From: Sulfurimonas sp.
Lineage (GTDB): Bacteria > Campylobacterota > Campylobacteria > Campylobacterales > Sulfurimonadaceae
NCBI GenBank assembly: GCA_028689055.1
Contig: JAQTWZ010000006.1
Span: forward strand, 1-64,000
Length of the DNA: 64,000 bases
Direction of reading: 5' to 3'
In this document: one piece after another, positions 39,890 through 50,015 of the stretch
How the letters are laid out: every line of letters begins with the position of its first letter
Position numbering within the stretch: the stretch's first letter is position 1
Made by a program: the position numbers and the translations under genes
The notes under the pieces: generated by a model
Told to the model about the DNA's origin: nothing
What the model saw: the letters and a program-made list of their open reading frames with translations, nothing else
The model's database searches: none

Positions 39890-41296
39890 TTATAACTCCA
39901 TTACCCATGTATCTTTAAACCCGCCACCTTGTGATGAGTTGACTAAATAGTTTCCTGCTTCGAGTGCGTAACGAGTGAGTCCACACTGCCATACTTTGAT
40001 ATCTTCACCCATGACGACATAGGCTCTAAAGTCCGCTTTTCTATCTTTGAGTTCTTTATCAAGATAACATTTTTCATCATAAAATTCTATCAGCTCTTGA
40101 GCGATAAATCTTCTAGGATTCGCTTTTATAGCAGTTTTGAGGTCTTCAAGTTGGAGTGCACTCATCTCATGCCCAAATAAAACGCCATAACCACCTGCTT
40201 CAGCAACATCCTTTATAACGAGTTTTTCGATGTTCTTGAACACATACTCCATATCTTCTTTGAAGTAAGGAAGATATGTCGGTGCATTATGCAAGATAGG
40301 TTCTTCTCCAAGATAGTATTTAATCATTTTTGGAACAAAATAATAGATACCTTTATCATCAGCGACACCATTACCGATAGCGTTCATGAGCGCTACATTT
40401 CCTGCGAGATAAGCTTCGACAAGACCGGGAACACCGATAAGGCTTTCAGGATTGAAAAATTTCGGATCGATAAAATCATCATCAAGTCTTCTATAGATAG
40501 AACCTACACGGATACGTTTTCCGTTGTAGTTTTTGAAATAAACTTTTTTGTCTATAACTTCTAGCTCATGTGCGCGTACAAGCTGTGCATCCATCTCTTG
40601 AGCGAGATAACTGTGTTCGTAATAAGCTGAGTTAAATCTGCCCGGAGTAAGCACGACATTGATACCGCCGCAGCTTACATGGTTCATAGCAGACTTGATA
40701 TAACTAGGATACTGTTTGATAGGTTCGATCTTGAGTTGTTCAAAGAAGTCCGGATAGATTTTTCTGTAAGTGTCTCTGATGGAGAGCGGATAACTAGAAC
40801 CGCTTGGTACTCTGAGATTGTCTTCTAAAATGACCCATGAGTCATTAACAGTATCTTTGACAAGGTCGATACCATTGATATGTGTTCTGATTTTTTTTGA
40901 AGGAGAAAAACCTTTGAACTCTTTGAGATAGCCACTTGCCTGTTCTACAAACTCTTGCGGAACGATACCTTCTTTGACTATTTTCGCATCTGTATATAAA
41001 TCTTCTAGGAAAAGATTCAAAGCTTGGATTCTTTGTTGCAGTCCTTTTTCAATCTTGGAGAACTCTTCTTTTGAAATAATACGAGGAATTACATCAAACG
41101 GTAGAGATCTTTCTATGAAGTTACCATCTTTGTAGAGGTTGAAATTTATTGCAAATTTATCCATATGATTCTTAAATTCATCAATCTTCTGTCTATCTTG
41201 TTTTGAAAAAATTTCCCAAAACTTTTTATGAAGCTCATTTTCTGTTTCTAACAATGTACACCCCTTTGATTTATTAACTTGAAAATAGTATATCAC
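39890..41296 (-). CDS. Stand-alone circularly permuted ATP-grasp protein
   Basis: RVPSGSSYPLSIRDTYRKIYP...NVVLTPGRFNSAYYEHSYLAQEM...IYRRLDDDFIDP...GLVEAYLAGNVALMNAIGNGVADDKGIYYFVPKMIKYYLGEEPIL. The true start is probably slightly downstream of the ORF-track start. Confidence 0.85.
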   Translation of the reverse strand: MIYYFQVNKSKGCTLLETENELHKKFWEIFSKQDRQKIDEFKNHMDKFAINFNLYKDGNFIERSLPFDVIPRIISKEEFSKIEKGLQQRIQALNLFLEDLYTDAKIVKEGIVPQEFVEQASGYLKEFKGFSPSKKIRTHINGIDLVKDTVNDSWVILEDNLRVPSGSSYPLSIRDTYRKIYPDFFEQLKIEPIKQYPSYIKSAMNHVSCGGINVVLTPGRFNSAYYEHSYLAQEMDAQLVRAHELEVIDKKVYFKNYNGKRIRVGSIYRRLDDDFIDPKFFNPESLIGVPGLVEAYLAGNVALMNAIGNGVADDKGIYYFVPKMIKYYLGEEPILHNAPTYLPYFKEDMEYVFKNIEKLVIKDVAEAGGYGVLFGHEMSALQLEDLKTAIKANPRRFIAQELIEFYDEKCYLDKELKDRKADFRAYVVMGEDIKVWQCGLTRYALEAGNYLVNSSQGGGFKDTWVMEL

Positions 41297-41464
41297 TACT
41301 ATTCATAGATTTCATAATCCATAGTAGCTAAATTTTAATCAGTTTTTGATATATGCTGCTTATGTTTTAAGAAAATTTTGGAAATTGATTATCTTTTAGT
41401 CGGATAAGTAACGAAGAAGAGAAGGAGAGTTTCAAGTGCAACTTTTGAGTGTTGCACTTGTGTA

Positions 41465-42478
41465 TTAATTCATGTCAGGTTGCGGTGTTGTAGCTGTAGA
41501 AGCTGGAAGCATCGGTAGTGTGAGTGAAGGTTTTCTGCCATCAAGCGCTTTAAAAAACTCTTCGATAGAAGCAGCTTCTTTGTCACTTATCTCCGCTCCA
41601 AGTTGGATACGACCCATTTCGATGATTGCCTCTTTGAGATTCCATACCTTGCCGTTGTGGAAATATGGTGCAGTTTGAGTGATATTTCTAAGAGTAGGCA
41701 CTTTTACCATGCCATTTGCATCTCCTTTAAAATCTCCTACATCTTGGTATTTATAAGTACCGGTGACATTAAACGCATTCATACTTTGACCGAGTGAAAT
41801 GCCCGTATGGCATGTTGCACAGCCCTTGTCTATGAAAGTTTTGAGACCTTCTTTTTGTTTTGCAGTGAGTGCGTTTTCTTTACCGTTGAGGTAGTCATCA
41901 TAGGCAGATGGAGTGACCAAAGTTCTCTCAAAAAGCCCGATTGTGTCTGTTACTTTTACAAAGTCGATTTTTACATCTTTGCCGTACGCTTTTTCAAACG
42001 CAGCGACATACTCAGGCATAGAGTTTACAGTTGCCTCAACATGCTCTTTTGTCGCTGCCATTTCTGGGTGTGCTTGGATAGGACCTTGTGCTTGCTCTTC
42101 CAAATCTTTTGCACGGCCATCCCAAAACTGTGCGTCAAAAAAGACTGCGTTATATACAGTAGGAGAGTTTAGGTGGTGTGGATTCATAGTCCATTTATGT
42201 CCTATAGCAGCTGAAACGCCGTCATCGCCACCTTCGCTGAGATTGTGACATGTATTACAAGAGATAAGTCCGCTTTTTGAGAGTCTTGGATCAAAATAGA
42301 GTTTTTTTCCAAGTTCTGTTTTGAGATCCGTTATCTTATTTTTTGGATCATCGATGAGCTTTATGAGCGCCGCTTTGGAAGTTGGAATAGGTTTAAGCCC
42401 CGCTTCTGTTGCTTGCGTAGTAAGAGTTGAAGCCAACAAAGAGAGCGATGTAAACGCCAATGTAAGTGCTATTTTCAT
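41465..42478 (-). CDS. Di-haem cytochrome c peroxidase
   Basis: Signal peptide; LGKKLYFDPRLSKSGLISCNTCHNLSEGGDDG (first CxxCH), GCATCHTGISLGQ (second CxxCH), PTLRNITQTAPYFHNG. Confidence 0.92.
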   Translation of the reverse strand: MKIALTLAFTSLSLLASTLTTQATEAGLKPIPTSKAALIKLIDDPKNKITDLKTELGKKLYFDPRLSKSGLISCNTCHNLSEGGDDGVSAAIGHKWTMNPHHLNSPTVYNAVFFDAQFWDGRAKDLEEQAQGPIQAHPEMAATKEHVEATVNSMPEYVAAFEKAYGKDVKIDFVKVTDTIGLFERTLVTPSAYDDYLNGKENALTAKQKEGLKTFIDKGCATCHTGISLGQSMNAFNVTGTYKYQDVGDFKGDANGMVKVPTLRNITQTAPYFHNGKVWNLKEAIIEMGRIQLGAEISDKEAASIEEFFKALDGRKPSLTLPMLPASTATTPQPDMN

Positions 42479-42487
42479 TGTATATCC

Positions 42488-42566
42488 TTATAATAATTAT
42501 TAAAAGATAAACTTTATCTTTTGTATAATGATAACAGCATAATCTTAAAGTATAATAATTATTATA
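42488..42566 (-). promoter_or_regulatory. Cluster of AT-rich palindromes upstream of the peroxidase gene (PerR/Fur-type candidate sites)
   Basis: TTATAATAATTATTA (42488..42502), perfect inverted repeat aaaagataaa-c-tttatctttt (42502..42522), perfect palindrome TATAATAATTATTATA (42551..42566). Confidence 0.4.
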
Positions 42567-43479
42567 AGCTAGCCTCAAGTTTGAGTGCACTTTTGATTGC
42601 GTTTAGATAGCTGAGTGTTTTCGCTTTGCCTTGGTAGGCGATGTCAAACGCAGTGCCGTGATCTACGGATGTTCGGATGAGAGGGAGGTTGAGAGAGATA
42701 TTGACACTCTCATCAAAATAGAGCGCCTTAAGCGGTGCCAATCCTTGATCGTGATACATCGCTACAAAATAGTGATAGTTTTGTCTAAAATGCGGAGTAA
42801 ACGCAATATCAGGAACAACAGGACCTATGAATTGTTCAAAACCAACTTTTTTGTTTGCACTTTTTATAGCTTTGGTGATGATGAGCTCTTCATGTCCCAA
42901 AACACCGTTATCGCCTGCATGAGGGTTAAGACCCAGCACGGCTATTTTTTCCTCTTTTATAGAGTTATGCAGATCCAGAAAAAACTCTTTGAGTTTTTTG
43001 TATTTGATAGAAGCAGCCACATCTTTGAGCGGTATATGTTCACTAAAAAGGGCAACAAACATCTGCGGGCATCCAAGCATCATGATAGCTTCTTTGTCGA
43101 AATGTTTACGCAACAGATCCGTATGCCCTTTATAGGAAAGACCTGCGAGCATCCATGCTTCTTTGTGTATCGGCATGGTGACAAGTGCATCGGCTTGTTT
43201 TTTTTCGCAGAGTTCTATGGCACGCATAAAAGAGTCGTAGGCATATTTTCCAGAGGCTGCGTTTACCTCTGCGGGTTTGATATCAAAAACACCGCTTACT
43301 TCTGAGAGTGTAAAATCTTTTGGCACAGTAACATTTAAAAGTTTTGCACCTTGAGAGAGAAGGGCTGCGTTTATGCAGTAAATCGGTTTGCAAAGTTTGG
43401 AGACCTCTGCATGAGCACTGAGCGCTATTTCAAGTCCTACACCGCTAAGGTCACCGATACTGATGGCTATTGTCTTCAT
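42562..43479 (-). CDS. pdxA: 4-hydroxythreonine-4-phosphate dehydrogenase
   Basis: ISIGDLSGVGLEIAL...LVTMPIHKEAWMLAGLSYKGHTDLLR...GLNPHAGDNGVLGHEE...YHDQGLAPLKAL. Confidence 0.93.
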   Translation of the reverse strand: MKTIAISIGDLSGVGLEIALSAHAEVSKLCKPIYCINAALLSQGAKLLNVTVPKDFTLSEVSGVFDIKPAEVNAASGKYAYDSFMRAIELCEKKQADALVTMPIHKEAWMLAGLSYKGHTDLLRKHFDKEAIMMLGCPQMFVALFSEHIPLKDVAASIKYKKLKEFFLDLHNSIKEEKIAVLGLNPHAGDNGVLGHEELIITKAIKSANKKVGFEQFIGPVVPDIAFTPHFRQNYHYFVAMYHDQGLAPLKALYFDESVNISLNLPLIRTSVDHGTAFDIAYQGKAKTLSYLNAIKSALKLEASL

Positions 43480-44267
43480 CGGGTTGTGAGTCGTTTCATC
43501 TCTTTGACTGCGTCTGCCAAACCGCTGAAAACACTGCGTGCGATGATGCTTTGTCCGATATTGAGTTCGACTATCTCTTGTATCTGCATCATTTCATGGA
43601 CATTGTGATAATTGAGACCATGCCCGGCAGCCACTTCAAGACCTATTTTGTTTGCATGAGCGGCTGCGTTTTTGATAGCTTCTAGGGCTTGTTCGAGTCG
43701 ATCTGAGAGTTCATACCGCGGAAGTTCAAGCTCTTTTACCGAGTGGTTTGAGTAAGGCAGGGCAGAGTGGAGCATGGCAAAAAGATTTGCAAAAGTACCT
43801 GTATGAAGCTCCACCATTTCAGCTCCAAGTTCGCGTGAGGCATTCATCGCTTCGATAGTCGGATCGACAAACAAAGAGACGGGAATCAGTGAATCATGAA
43901 GCTGCTCAATCGCATAAGCAATCTCCGCCGAGTAGCCAAAAACGTCCAAGCCGCCTTCTGTCGTCACTTCTTCACGTTTTTCAGGCACCAAAGTCGCACG
44001 GTGAGGCTTCAATGCGCAGGTAATATCAAGGATATTTTTGTTTATAGAACACTCCAGATTGACAGCAACAGGAGAGTTTTGGATGATTTTTAGCGCATCG
44101 ATGTCTTGGATGTGACGTCTATCTTCACGCAAATGAATCGTTATCTGATCCGCCCCGTTTTGGCAAGCGACATAGAGTGCGTGCATGATATCAGGATCAT
44201 TGACGCGTCTTGCTTCTCGTAGCACCGCAACATGGTCTATATTTACACCGAGTCTCATCTTTTTCAC
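43476..44267 (-). CDS. pdxJ: Pyridoxine 5'-phosphate synthase
   Basis: LGVNIDHVAVLREARRVNDPDIMHAL...GADQITIHLREDRRHIQDID...VAAGHGLNYHNV. Confidence 0.95.
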   Translation of the reverse strand: MKKMRLGVNIDHVAVLREARRVNDPDIMHALYVACQNGADQITIHLREDRRHIQDIDALKIIQNSPVAVNLECSINKNILDITCALKPHRATLVPEKREEVTTEGGLDVFGYSAEIAYAIEQLHDSLIPVSLFVDPTIEAMNASRELGAEMVELHTGTFANLFAMLHSALPYSNHSVKELELPRYELSDRLEQALEAIKNAAAHANKIGLEVAAGHGLNYHNVHEMMQIQEIVELNIGQSIIARSVFSGLADAVKEMKRLTTR

Positions 44268-44968
44268 TATATTTTTTCCTTTACTTTATTGAAGAGTTCT
44301 TTATATCCGTTTTCAAGATTATGATGGTCGATGATATCACCAAAGTGAACTTCGACTATCTTTGTCTCTTTGTAGGGTGCATGTTTGAAAACTGCTTCGA
44401 GCGTGTCGTTGATATAGACGGGTACGACATCGAGACCATTTGCTTTTGCTATTTTTGCCGCACCGTTTTGAAACTCTTTGATACCTTCATTTTTGTGACG
44501 TTCACCTTCTGGGAAGATATAAACATTGAGGTTTTCTACGCGCGCGAGGGTGGATTTGAGAAGTTTGAAAAAACTCAAAAGTCCTCTGCTATGATCGAGA
44601 TCGACGCTCATGCAGCCGCTGTATTTGAAAAACTTTCCATAAAACGCATCGAAAAGTTCTTTTTTTGCGATCCAAACACCGCTTTTGTCATGCTGTGAAA
44701 AGATATGTTCCATCACGATGATATCAAGTAAAGAGCGGTGGTTGATGGCATAAAGAACCTTGTCCGCCTTAGGGACTTCGCCTACTATTTTGACCTCTAT
44801 ATTGAGAAACTCCAAGACTTTATTTGAGTAAGCCTGACGATCAAGTGAGAGTTGTTTATAAGCAGGTTTTTGCGATATAAACGGATGAAAATATGTCTCT
44901 TTAAAAACGTGTATATATTTATAACCGAGTTCGATCATAAATATATATTTCCCTAAATTTTTAAGCAT
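44267..44968 (-). CDS. plsC: 1-acyl-sn-glycerol-3-phosphate acyltransferase (PlsC-like)
   Basis: YAINHRSLLDIIVMEH (NHxxxxD) and YIFPEGERHKNEGIKEFQNGAAKIA. Confidence 0.85.
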   Translation of the reverse strand: MLKNLGKYIFMIELGYKYIHVFKETYFHPFISQKPAYKQLSLDRQAYSNKVLEFLNIEVKIVGEVPKADKVLYAINHRSLLDIIVMEHIFSQHDKSGVWIAKKELFDAFYGKFFKYSGCMSVDLDHSRGLLSFFKLLKSTLARVENLNVYIFPEGERHKNEGIKEFQNGAAKIAKANGLDVVPVYINDTLEAVFKHAPYKETKIVEVHFGDIIDHHNLENGYKELFNKVKEKI

Positions 44969-45025
44969 GAAAAAACCTTGTAAGTTAATAGATGATTATA
45001 ACCAAAATATTTAAACGCATTTTTT

Positions 45026-46963
45026 TTATGAGAGCGAATTATTGATATGTGCTTCAATCTCACTCAAATCTTTTGTATTTGCAAAACAGCTTTTTTCTCC
45101 GCAAATCATAAAACCTTCATCTTCAGAATGTTTGTACATCACAAATGGATAGGAAAGTAGCGCTAGCTCATGGAGATTCTGTGTGATGTGCTCTGTTTTT
45201 GATTTGACTATGCGATCCCCTTTGAGATAACGCAACATTTGGATAAGCATATGCGGTGAGTAGATAGGTTTTCGCGCAAAATCATAAGAGTTGTATTCCA
45301 TCGTTTTAAAGGCAAAGTGGGTGTATTTTTCATCTTCCAAGAGTGTGCCGAGAGAAAAAAGTACATCAACGATGATACTGACAGAACTTGTGTAGGTAAA
45401 GTCGTGTATCTCGGCTTTTGTCACAAATTCTCCGCGGCTAAAATCCCATTCGCCTTTGTTGTAAAACTCTTCAAGTGCTTTATTGGCAAATCTCTGTGCG
45501 TGGATGAGATAGATCTCATCTTGTGTAGAGCTAAACGCAGCGATAAGTGCTTTTGCCAAAAAGGCGTAATCCTCCAAAAACGCAGTCACTTTTGGTGTTT
45601 TGTGGATAAGTGTCGTGTGGTAAAGTATGCCCTCGATGTACATCGTCTCAAGCAGTGCATCAAGGTTTTTGATGGCTCTTTGTGTGTATTTGGTATCTAT
45701 TTTGCCTAGAGTGAAGAGTGCGTGTATCATCATACTTGACCAAGAAGTCTGGATTTTTTTATCGCAGAAAGGATACTCTCGCGTTTTGCGTAGGTTTTGA
45801 AGCAGAAGTTTGACATCCTCAAAGTAGTTTGGACGTTCATCACCTTCAAGACGGATGATATTTTTGCCCTCAAAGTTGCCGTGATGCGTGACTTGCATCT
45901 CTTGGAGCATCGCTTCGATATTTTTATAGCCGTTTTCTTGTAAAACGCGATAAACCTCTTCATAACTGTAAACAAAGTATGTTCCCTCTTCGCCCTCACT
46001 ATCGGCATCGCTTGCTGAGTACAAAAGTGCATCTTCGCTCATGAAGTTGTGCCAAAAATCAGCCACTTCTCTTGCTATGCGCAGGTGTGAGGGGTTTTTG
46101 TAAGTGAGATAAGCGTTTGTGTAAGTCTCACATAGCAGGGCATTGTCATAGAGCATCTTTTCAAAGTGCGGCACCAAAAACGCATCATCTACGCTGTAGC
46201 GGCAAAAACCGCCATCTACAAGATCATACATCCCACCTTTTATCATAGAGTCCAGCGTATGCGTAAACATCGCTTTTGCAGATGCATCGCTCTGGAGTTT
46301 ATCCACGATTAGCAGGGCGTTAAGTGTAGAGGCATGCGGAAATTTCGGTGCTGCAGAAAAACCGCCGTTTTGTGTTTGATAGTTGCCTTTGACTTGAAGC
46401 ATGAAGTTTTTTGTGATATCTTCTTTGAGTACGGTTGCCTCTTTGGGCTGCGTTTTCTTGTTCAAAAAACTCTCTACTTCATTGGCGTTTTGAAAGAGTT
46501 TCGGATCACCCTCGGCGACTTTCTCGGCGATAAGTTTTGTGAGCTGGATAAAGCCCATCCCCTGCACACTCCCCGGTGAAGACTCAGGCGGTATATATGT
46601 TCCTGCAAAAAAGGGTTTGTTTTGGGGTGTGCAGAAGATAGAAGTCGGCCAGCCGCCTGCACGGCGGTTGAGAAGTTGATGTACTTCTTGATAATGTTTG
46701 TCGATGTCGGGACGTTCTTCACGATCGACTTTGATACAGACAAAGCCTGCGTTTAGGATATCTGCACACTCCTGATTTTCAAAAACCTTCTCCTCCATCA
46801 CGTGACACCAGTGACATGAGCTATAACCGATACTGATGAAAATGGCTTTATTTTCGGCCTCTGCTTTTGCAAAAGCTTCATCACACCAAGGATACCAATC
46901 GACGGGATTGTTTTTGTGTTGCTGTAGGTAAGGGCTATCTTCTAGTGAAAGTCTGTTTGACAT
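45026..46963 (-). CDS. Thioredoxin-domain / DUF255 protein (YyaL-like)
   Basis: [24 protein letters not shown]...[22 protein letters not shown]...[12 protein letters not shown]. Confidence 0.92.
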   Translation of the reverse strand: MSNRLSLEDSPYLQQHKNNPVDWYPWCDEAFAKAEAENKAIFISIGYSSCHWCHVMEEKVFENQECADILNAGFVCIKVDREERPDIDKHYQEVHQLLNRRAGGWPTSIFCTPQNKPFFAGTYIPPESSPGSVQGMGFIQLTKLIAEKVAEGDPKLFQNANEVESFLNKKTQPKEATVLKEDITKNFMLQVKGNYQTQNGGFSAAPKFPHASTLNALLIVDKLQSDASAKAMFTHTLDSMIKGGMYDLVDGGFCRYSVDDAFLVPHFEKMLYDNALLCETYTNAYLTYKNPSHLRIAREVADFWHNFMSEDALLYSASDADSEGEEGTYFVYSYEEVYRVLQENGYKNIEAMLQEMQVTHHGNFEGKNIIRLEGDERPNYFEDVKLLLQNLRKTREYPFCDKKIQTSWSSMMIHALFTLGKIDTKYTQRAIKNLDALLETMYIEGILYHTTLIHKTPKVTAFLEDYAFLAKALIAAFSSTQDEIYLIHAQRFANKALEEFYNKGEWDFSRGEFVTKAEIHDFTYTSSVSIIVDVLFSLGTLLEDEKYTHFAFKTMEYNSYDFARKPIYSPHMLIQMLRYLKGDRIVKSKTEHITQNLHELALLSYPFVMYKHSEDEGFMICGEKSCFANTKDLSEIEAHINNSLS

Positions 46964-47124
46964 AATAATTCTCTGTTTTTGATTTAATGTGTGTAGGGTA
47001 GGGAAATTTGTATGATGATTTGCTTAAATAGAAAAGGAGTATCTAGGTTTTATAAAATTGAAAAATTTGTTGAAATATCATTGTGATATTTGCTAAAATA
47101 CATAAAATAATAATTAGGATTTCA

Positions 47125-47799
47125 ATGCGTAGAGTTACTTTTTTAAGATTTATCCCTTTGGTTATTTTTCCTTTGGTTCTTTTGTTTAGCGGTTGTGCTC
47201 AAAAACAGCCTGTCATAGAAGCTCCCGCGGTGATTATGGAGCCTATCAAAATAGATCCGATTGTCGATAAAGAGGGTGAGCTGCGCAAAACGATAGTCGC
47301 TAACGCACTCAAATATCTCAATACAAAAGATGGCAGAGATTGCTCAGGTTTTGTGGCGATGGTCAATCTTGAAAACGGTGAACCTTACTATAAAGCAAGG
47401 GAGTTAGAGCAATATTTCACAAACACCAATCGCTCTAAAGCCATCTACAACGCTATGAAAGCAGAGACGAGAGTGGCAAAAAACAAGCCTCCAAAAATCG
47501 GTGATTTGGTCTTTTTCTCAGATACGCTTCAAACAACAAAACGCAAAGTAGGTGCTGCAAATATCACGCATGTTGGCATTGTCACAAATATTGATGAAGA
47601 TGAAACTGTCCATTTTATCCATCATAGCCGAGGCAAAAATGTGATGGGCGCACTCAATCTCCAGTTCCCACAAGCAGCTCAGCTTGAGGGCAAAAATATC
47701 AATACTTATATGAAAGAGTGTGATTCGAGAAAACGCAAGCAAGAGTGCTTGAGCCCATATTTTTTAAGTGCTTACGGGGCAGTAGAGAACTCGTTCTAG
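47125..47799 (+). CDS. NlpC/P60-like lipoprotein
   Basis: MRRVTFLRFIPLVIFPLVLLFSGCAQKQ lipobox; GRDCSGFVAMVN and NITHVGIVTNI motifs. Confidence 0.75.
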   Translation: MRRVTFLRFIPLVIFPLVLLFSGCAQKQPVIEAPAVIMEPIKIDPIVDKEGELRKTIVANALKYLNTKDGRDCSGFVAMVNLENGEPYYKARELEQYFTNTNRSKAIYNAMKAETRVAKNKPPKIGDLVFFSDTLQTTKRKVGAANITHVGIVTNIDEDETVHFIHHSRGKNVMGALNLQFPQAAQLEGKNINTYMKECDSRKRKQECLSPYFLSAYGAVENSF

Positions 47800-47929
47800 C
47801 GGCATGACCGAACCAGCTACGTTTTTAGCTAAAATATAATCGAAAAATTTAAGTAGCTTTTTTTATTACATAGATATTCTAACATAGGTGTAAAGAAAAA
47901 AACGAGAGTCTGAAATCCTTGTTTCTCAG

Positions 47930-48217
47930 TTATTGTAAACGCCACTCTTTTATTTTTTGCTTCACATCTTCATCTTTGTAGAGACTGTGTGTTCCGTCAC
48001 AAAAAGGGAAGAAACCGCTTGTTTTACACAAGCACATAAGATAAGGTTTTGTTTTTTCAACCTTAAGCTCGTAGGGTAAACATCCACTCCCTTCGTGACT
48101 TCCATCACAAAAAACTCCACCTTCGCTTCTTCCACAACTGCAAATCGAGTACGTTACACCGGCTTCTAGCTTAACACCTTTAGGTTTATTGTGAAATACA
48201 ATGGCATCTTTACACAT
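47930..48217 (-). CDS. CDGSH-type iron-sulfur protein, two motifs
   Basis: CSCGRSEGGVFCDGSH and CLCKTSGFFPFCDGTH. Confidence 0.9.
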   Translation of the reverse strand: MCKDAIVFHNKPKGVKLEAGVTYSICSCGRSEGGVFCDGSHEGSGCLPYELKVEKTKPYLMCLCKTSGFFPFCDGTHSLYKDEDVKQKIKEWRLQ

Positions 48218-48283
48218 TTTTATCTCCTAAAAAGTAAAATTTACCTCTATTATATAATTTTTTTTAATAGTTGTATGTTTTAA

Positions 48284-48994
48284 TCAGTATTTTATCCTCG
48301 CCAGATAAAGCCCGTTTGCGGGTGCTGGCTTGAATTTATGTTTTTCTTTGCACATGAGCTGTTCTTCTATCTCTCTTGCGTTTAACTTCAAAAGTGCTCC
48401 TACCATGAGCCGTATTTGGCTTCGTAAAAATCCGTTTGCTTCAAAATTGAGAATGATATAACCTTTGTGTCTATAGGCAAAAGCTTTGTAGATAACTCGT
48501 ATCGTAGAGCCAACATCACTTCCTGTTTTCATAAAACCTGCAAAATCATGTTCACCTACAAAAAGTTTGATATTTTTTGCAACACTCTCAAAATCAATGT
48601 TTTTGTCAAACGTGACAAACTCCTCCTCAAAAGGGTTTGACTCTGCTTGTTTGATGATGTAGCGATAGACTCTTTTTTTGGCAGAGTAGCGTGCATGAAA
48701 GGCAGGATCGACTGCGTTTATCTTCGTCACTCGGATAGTTTTTGGAAGTTTTTGGTTGAGGACATCCCGGAGTTTTTGTATGTCTGACCAAAACGCAGGC
48801 AGGTCGATATGGCATACCTGTCCAGTCGCATGAACGCCCTTATCCGTACGTCCGCTGGCTATGGCTCTTGAGCTTATTCCTAGAAGACTCAAAACACTCT
48901 CTAGTTTGCCAAGAACGGTGTTGGAAGTCTCACTCTGCGTTTGTGAACCTAGAAACGAAGTGCCATTGTAGGCAAGGGTAAGGGCAACACGCAT
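48284..48994 (-). CDS. truA: tRNA pseudouridine(38-40) synthase
   Basis: VALTLAYNGTSFLGSQTQ...AIASGRTDKGVHATGQVCHIDL...FHARYSAKKRVYRY...FLRSQIRLMVGALL. Confidence 0.93.
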   Translation of the reverse strand: MRVALTLAYNGTSFLGSQTQSETSNTVLGKLESVLSLLGISSRAIASGRTDKGVHATGQVCHIDLPAFWSDIQKLRDVLNQKLPKTIRVTKINAVDPAFHARYSAKKRVYRYIIKQAESNPFEEEFVTFDKNIDFESVAKNIKLFVGEHDFAGFMKTGSDVGSTIRVIYKAFAYRHKGYIILNFEANGFLRSQIRLMVGALLKLNAREIEEQLMCKEKHKFKPAPANGLYLARIKY

Positions 48995-50014
48995 CTAAAA
49001 TCTCGCGACGATAGTTCTTCTATAGAGAATATAGGTCAAGATAAGCCATGAAAACGCAACAAGCGGAATCGTATAGTAGCCGAAAGCTTTTTGTAGAAGC
49101 AAAGTCGCGCCATAGTAGATAAGTATGCCTAAAAAGAGATAGAGATAGATACGTGCTTTTTGGTGTCGCATATGTACGATACCGATACTTGCAACTAAAA
49201 AGAGACTGATAAGAGGAAAAAGGCTCAAAAGAGTGTCTGTGATGAGCATATATTTTTTGCTCTCTTTTCTCTCATTTGAGAGCCAATAGTCCAGTGGCGT
49301 TCTGTATTTTGTCAAGTCAGTTTTCATTGTATCATTGATATACATTGTTTTGAAATTGATCTGCGAAAATGTTTTTTTGGAGTAACTATATCCTTCACCA
49401 TCGGTGAGCTTTAAACGCAAAATACCGCTGTCATTGATGACTTCTGCCGTATTTGCACCGATTAGAATCTCCTCTTTTTTATTTTTGTTGAACAAAAATA
49501 CATCGCCAAAAGTGCCATCTTCATTTTTTTTGCCTAGATATAAAAGCCACTCTCCAAAACTGTGTCCAAATTCAGAGGCAGAGAGATTGAACTGCGCTTC
49601 ACTTTTTTTGTAGGAGAGAAAATTGCTAGAGAGCACCGTTGTGTGAGGAAAAAGTACCAAAAAGTTGAAAAAAAGTAAACCGCAAAGAAGTGCTGCCGGA
49701 ATAAGCAGTGTTCTGAGAATAAACTTCGGATGGATGCCGAGTGAAAAAATAACTACGATTTCATTTTCGTTTGAGAGTTTGAAGAGTGAAAGGGCGGCTG
49801 CTACAAAAAATGTGACCGGCAAAGTGTAAAATAAAATTTCAGGAAGAATAAAAAAATAGAGTTTACTCATCTCCCAGATAGAGAGTTGGATAATGGCTGT
49901 GTAGGTTGCGAGTTTGATGAGAAAAATCACCGAAGCAATCGAGAAAAGCGGTAAAAATATAGATATAAATAAAATTGAGAGATTACTTAGAATGTATTTT
50001 TTGAGTCTATGCAT
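48995..50014 (-). CDS. LptF/LptG-family permease
   Basis: MHRLKKYILSNLSILFISIFLPLFSIASVIFLIKLATYTA...ENEIVVIFSLGIHPKFILRTLL; YjgP/YjgQ family. Internal Met start preferred. Confidence 0.82.
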   Translation of the reverse strand: MHRLKKYILSNLSILFISIFLPLFSIASVIFLIKLATYTAIIQLSIWEMSKLYFFILPEILFYTLPVTFFVAAALSLFKLSNENEIVVIFSLGIHPKFILRTLLIPAALLCGLLFFNFLVLFPHTTVLSSNFLSYKKSEAQFNLSASEFGHSFGEWLLYLGKKNEDGTFGDVFLFNKNKKEEILIGANTAEVINDSGILRLKLTDGEGYSYSKKTFSQINFKTMYINDTMKTDLTKYRTPLDYWLSNERKESKKYMLITDTLLSLFPLISLFLVASIGIVHMRHQKARIYLYLFLGILIYYGATLLLQKAFGYYTIPLVAFSWLILTYILYRRTIVARF

Positions 50015-50015
50015 T

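Noticed and set aside
42631-43305. 224-aa plus-strand ORF opposite pdxA
   Set aside because: Antisense to the well-supported pdxA; no recognisable domain.
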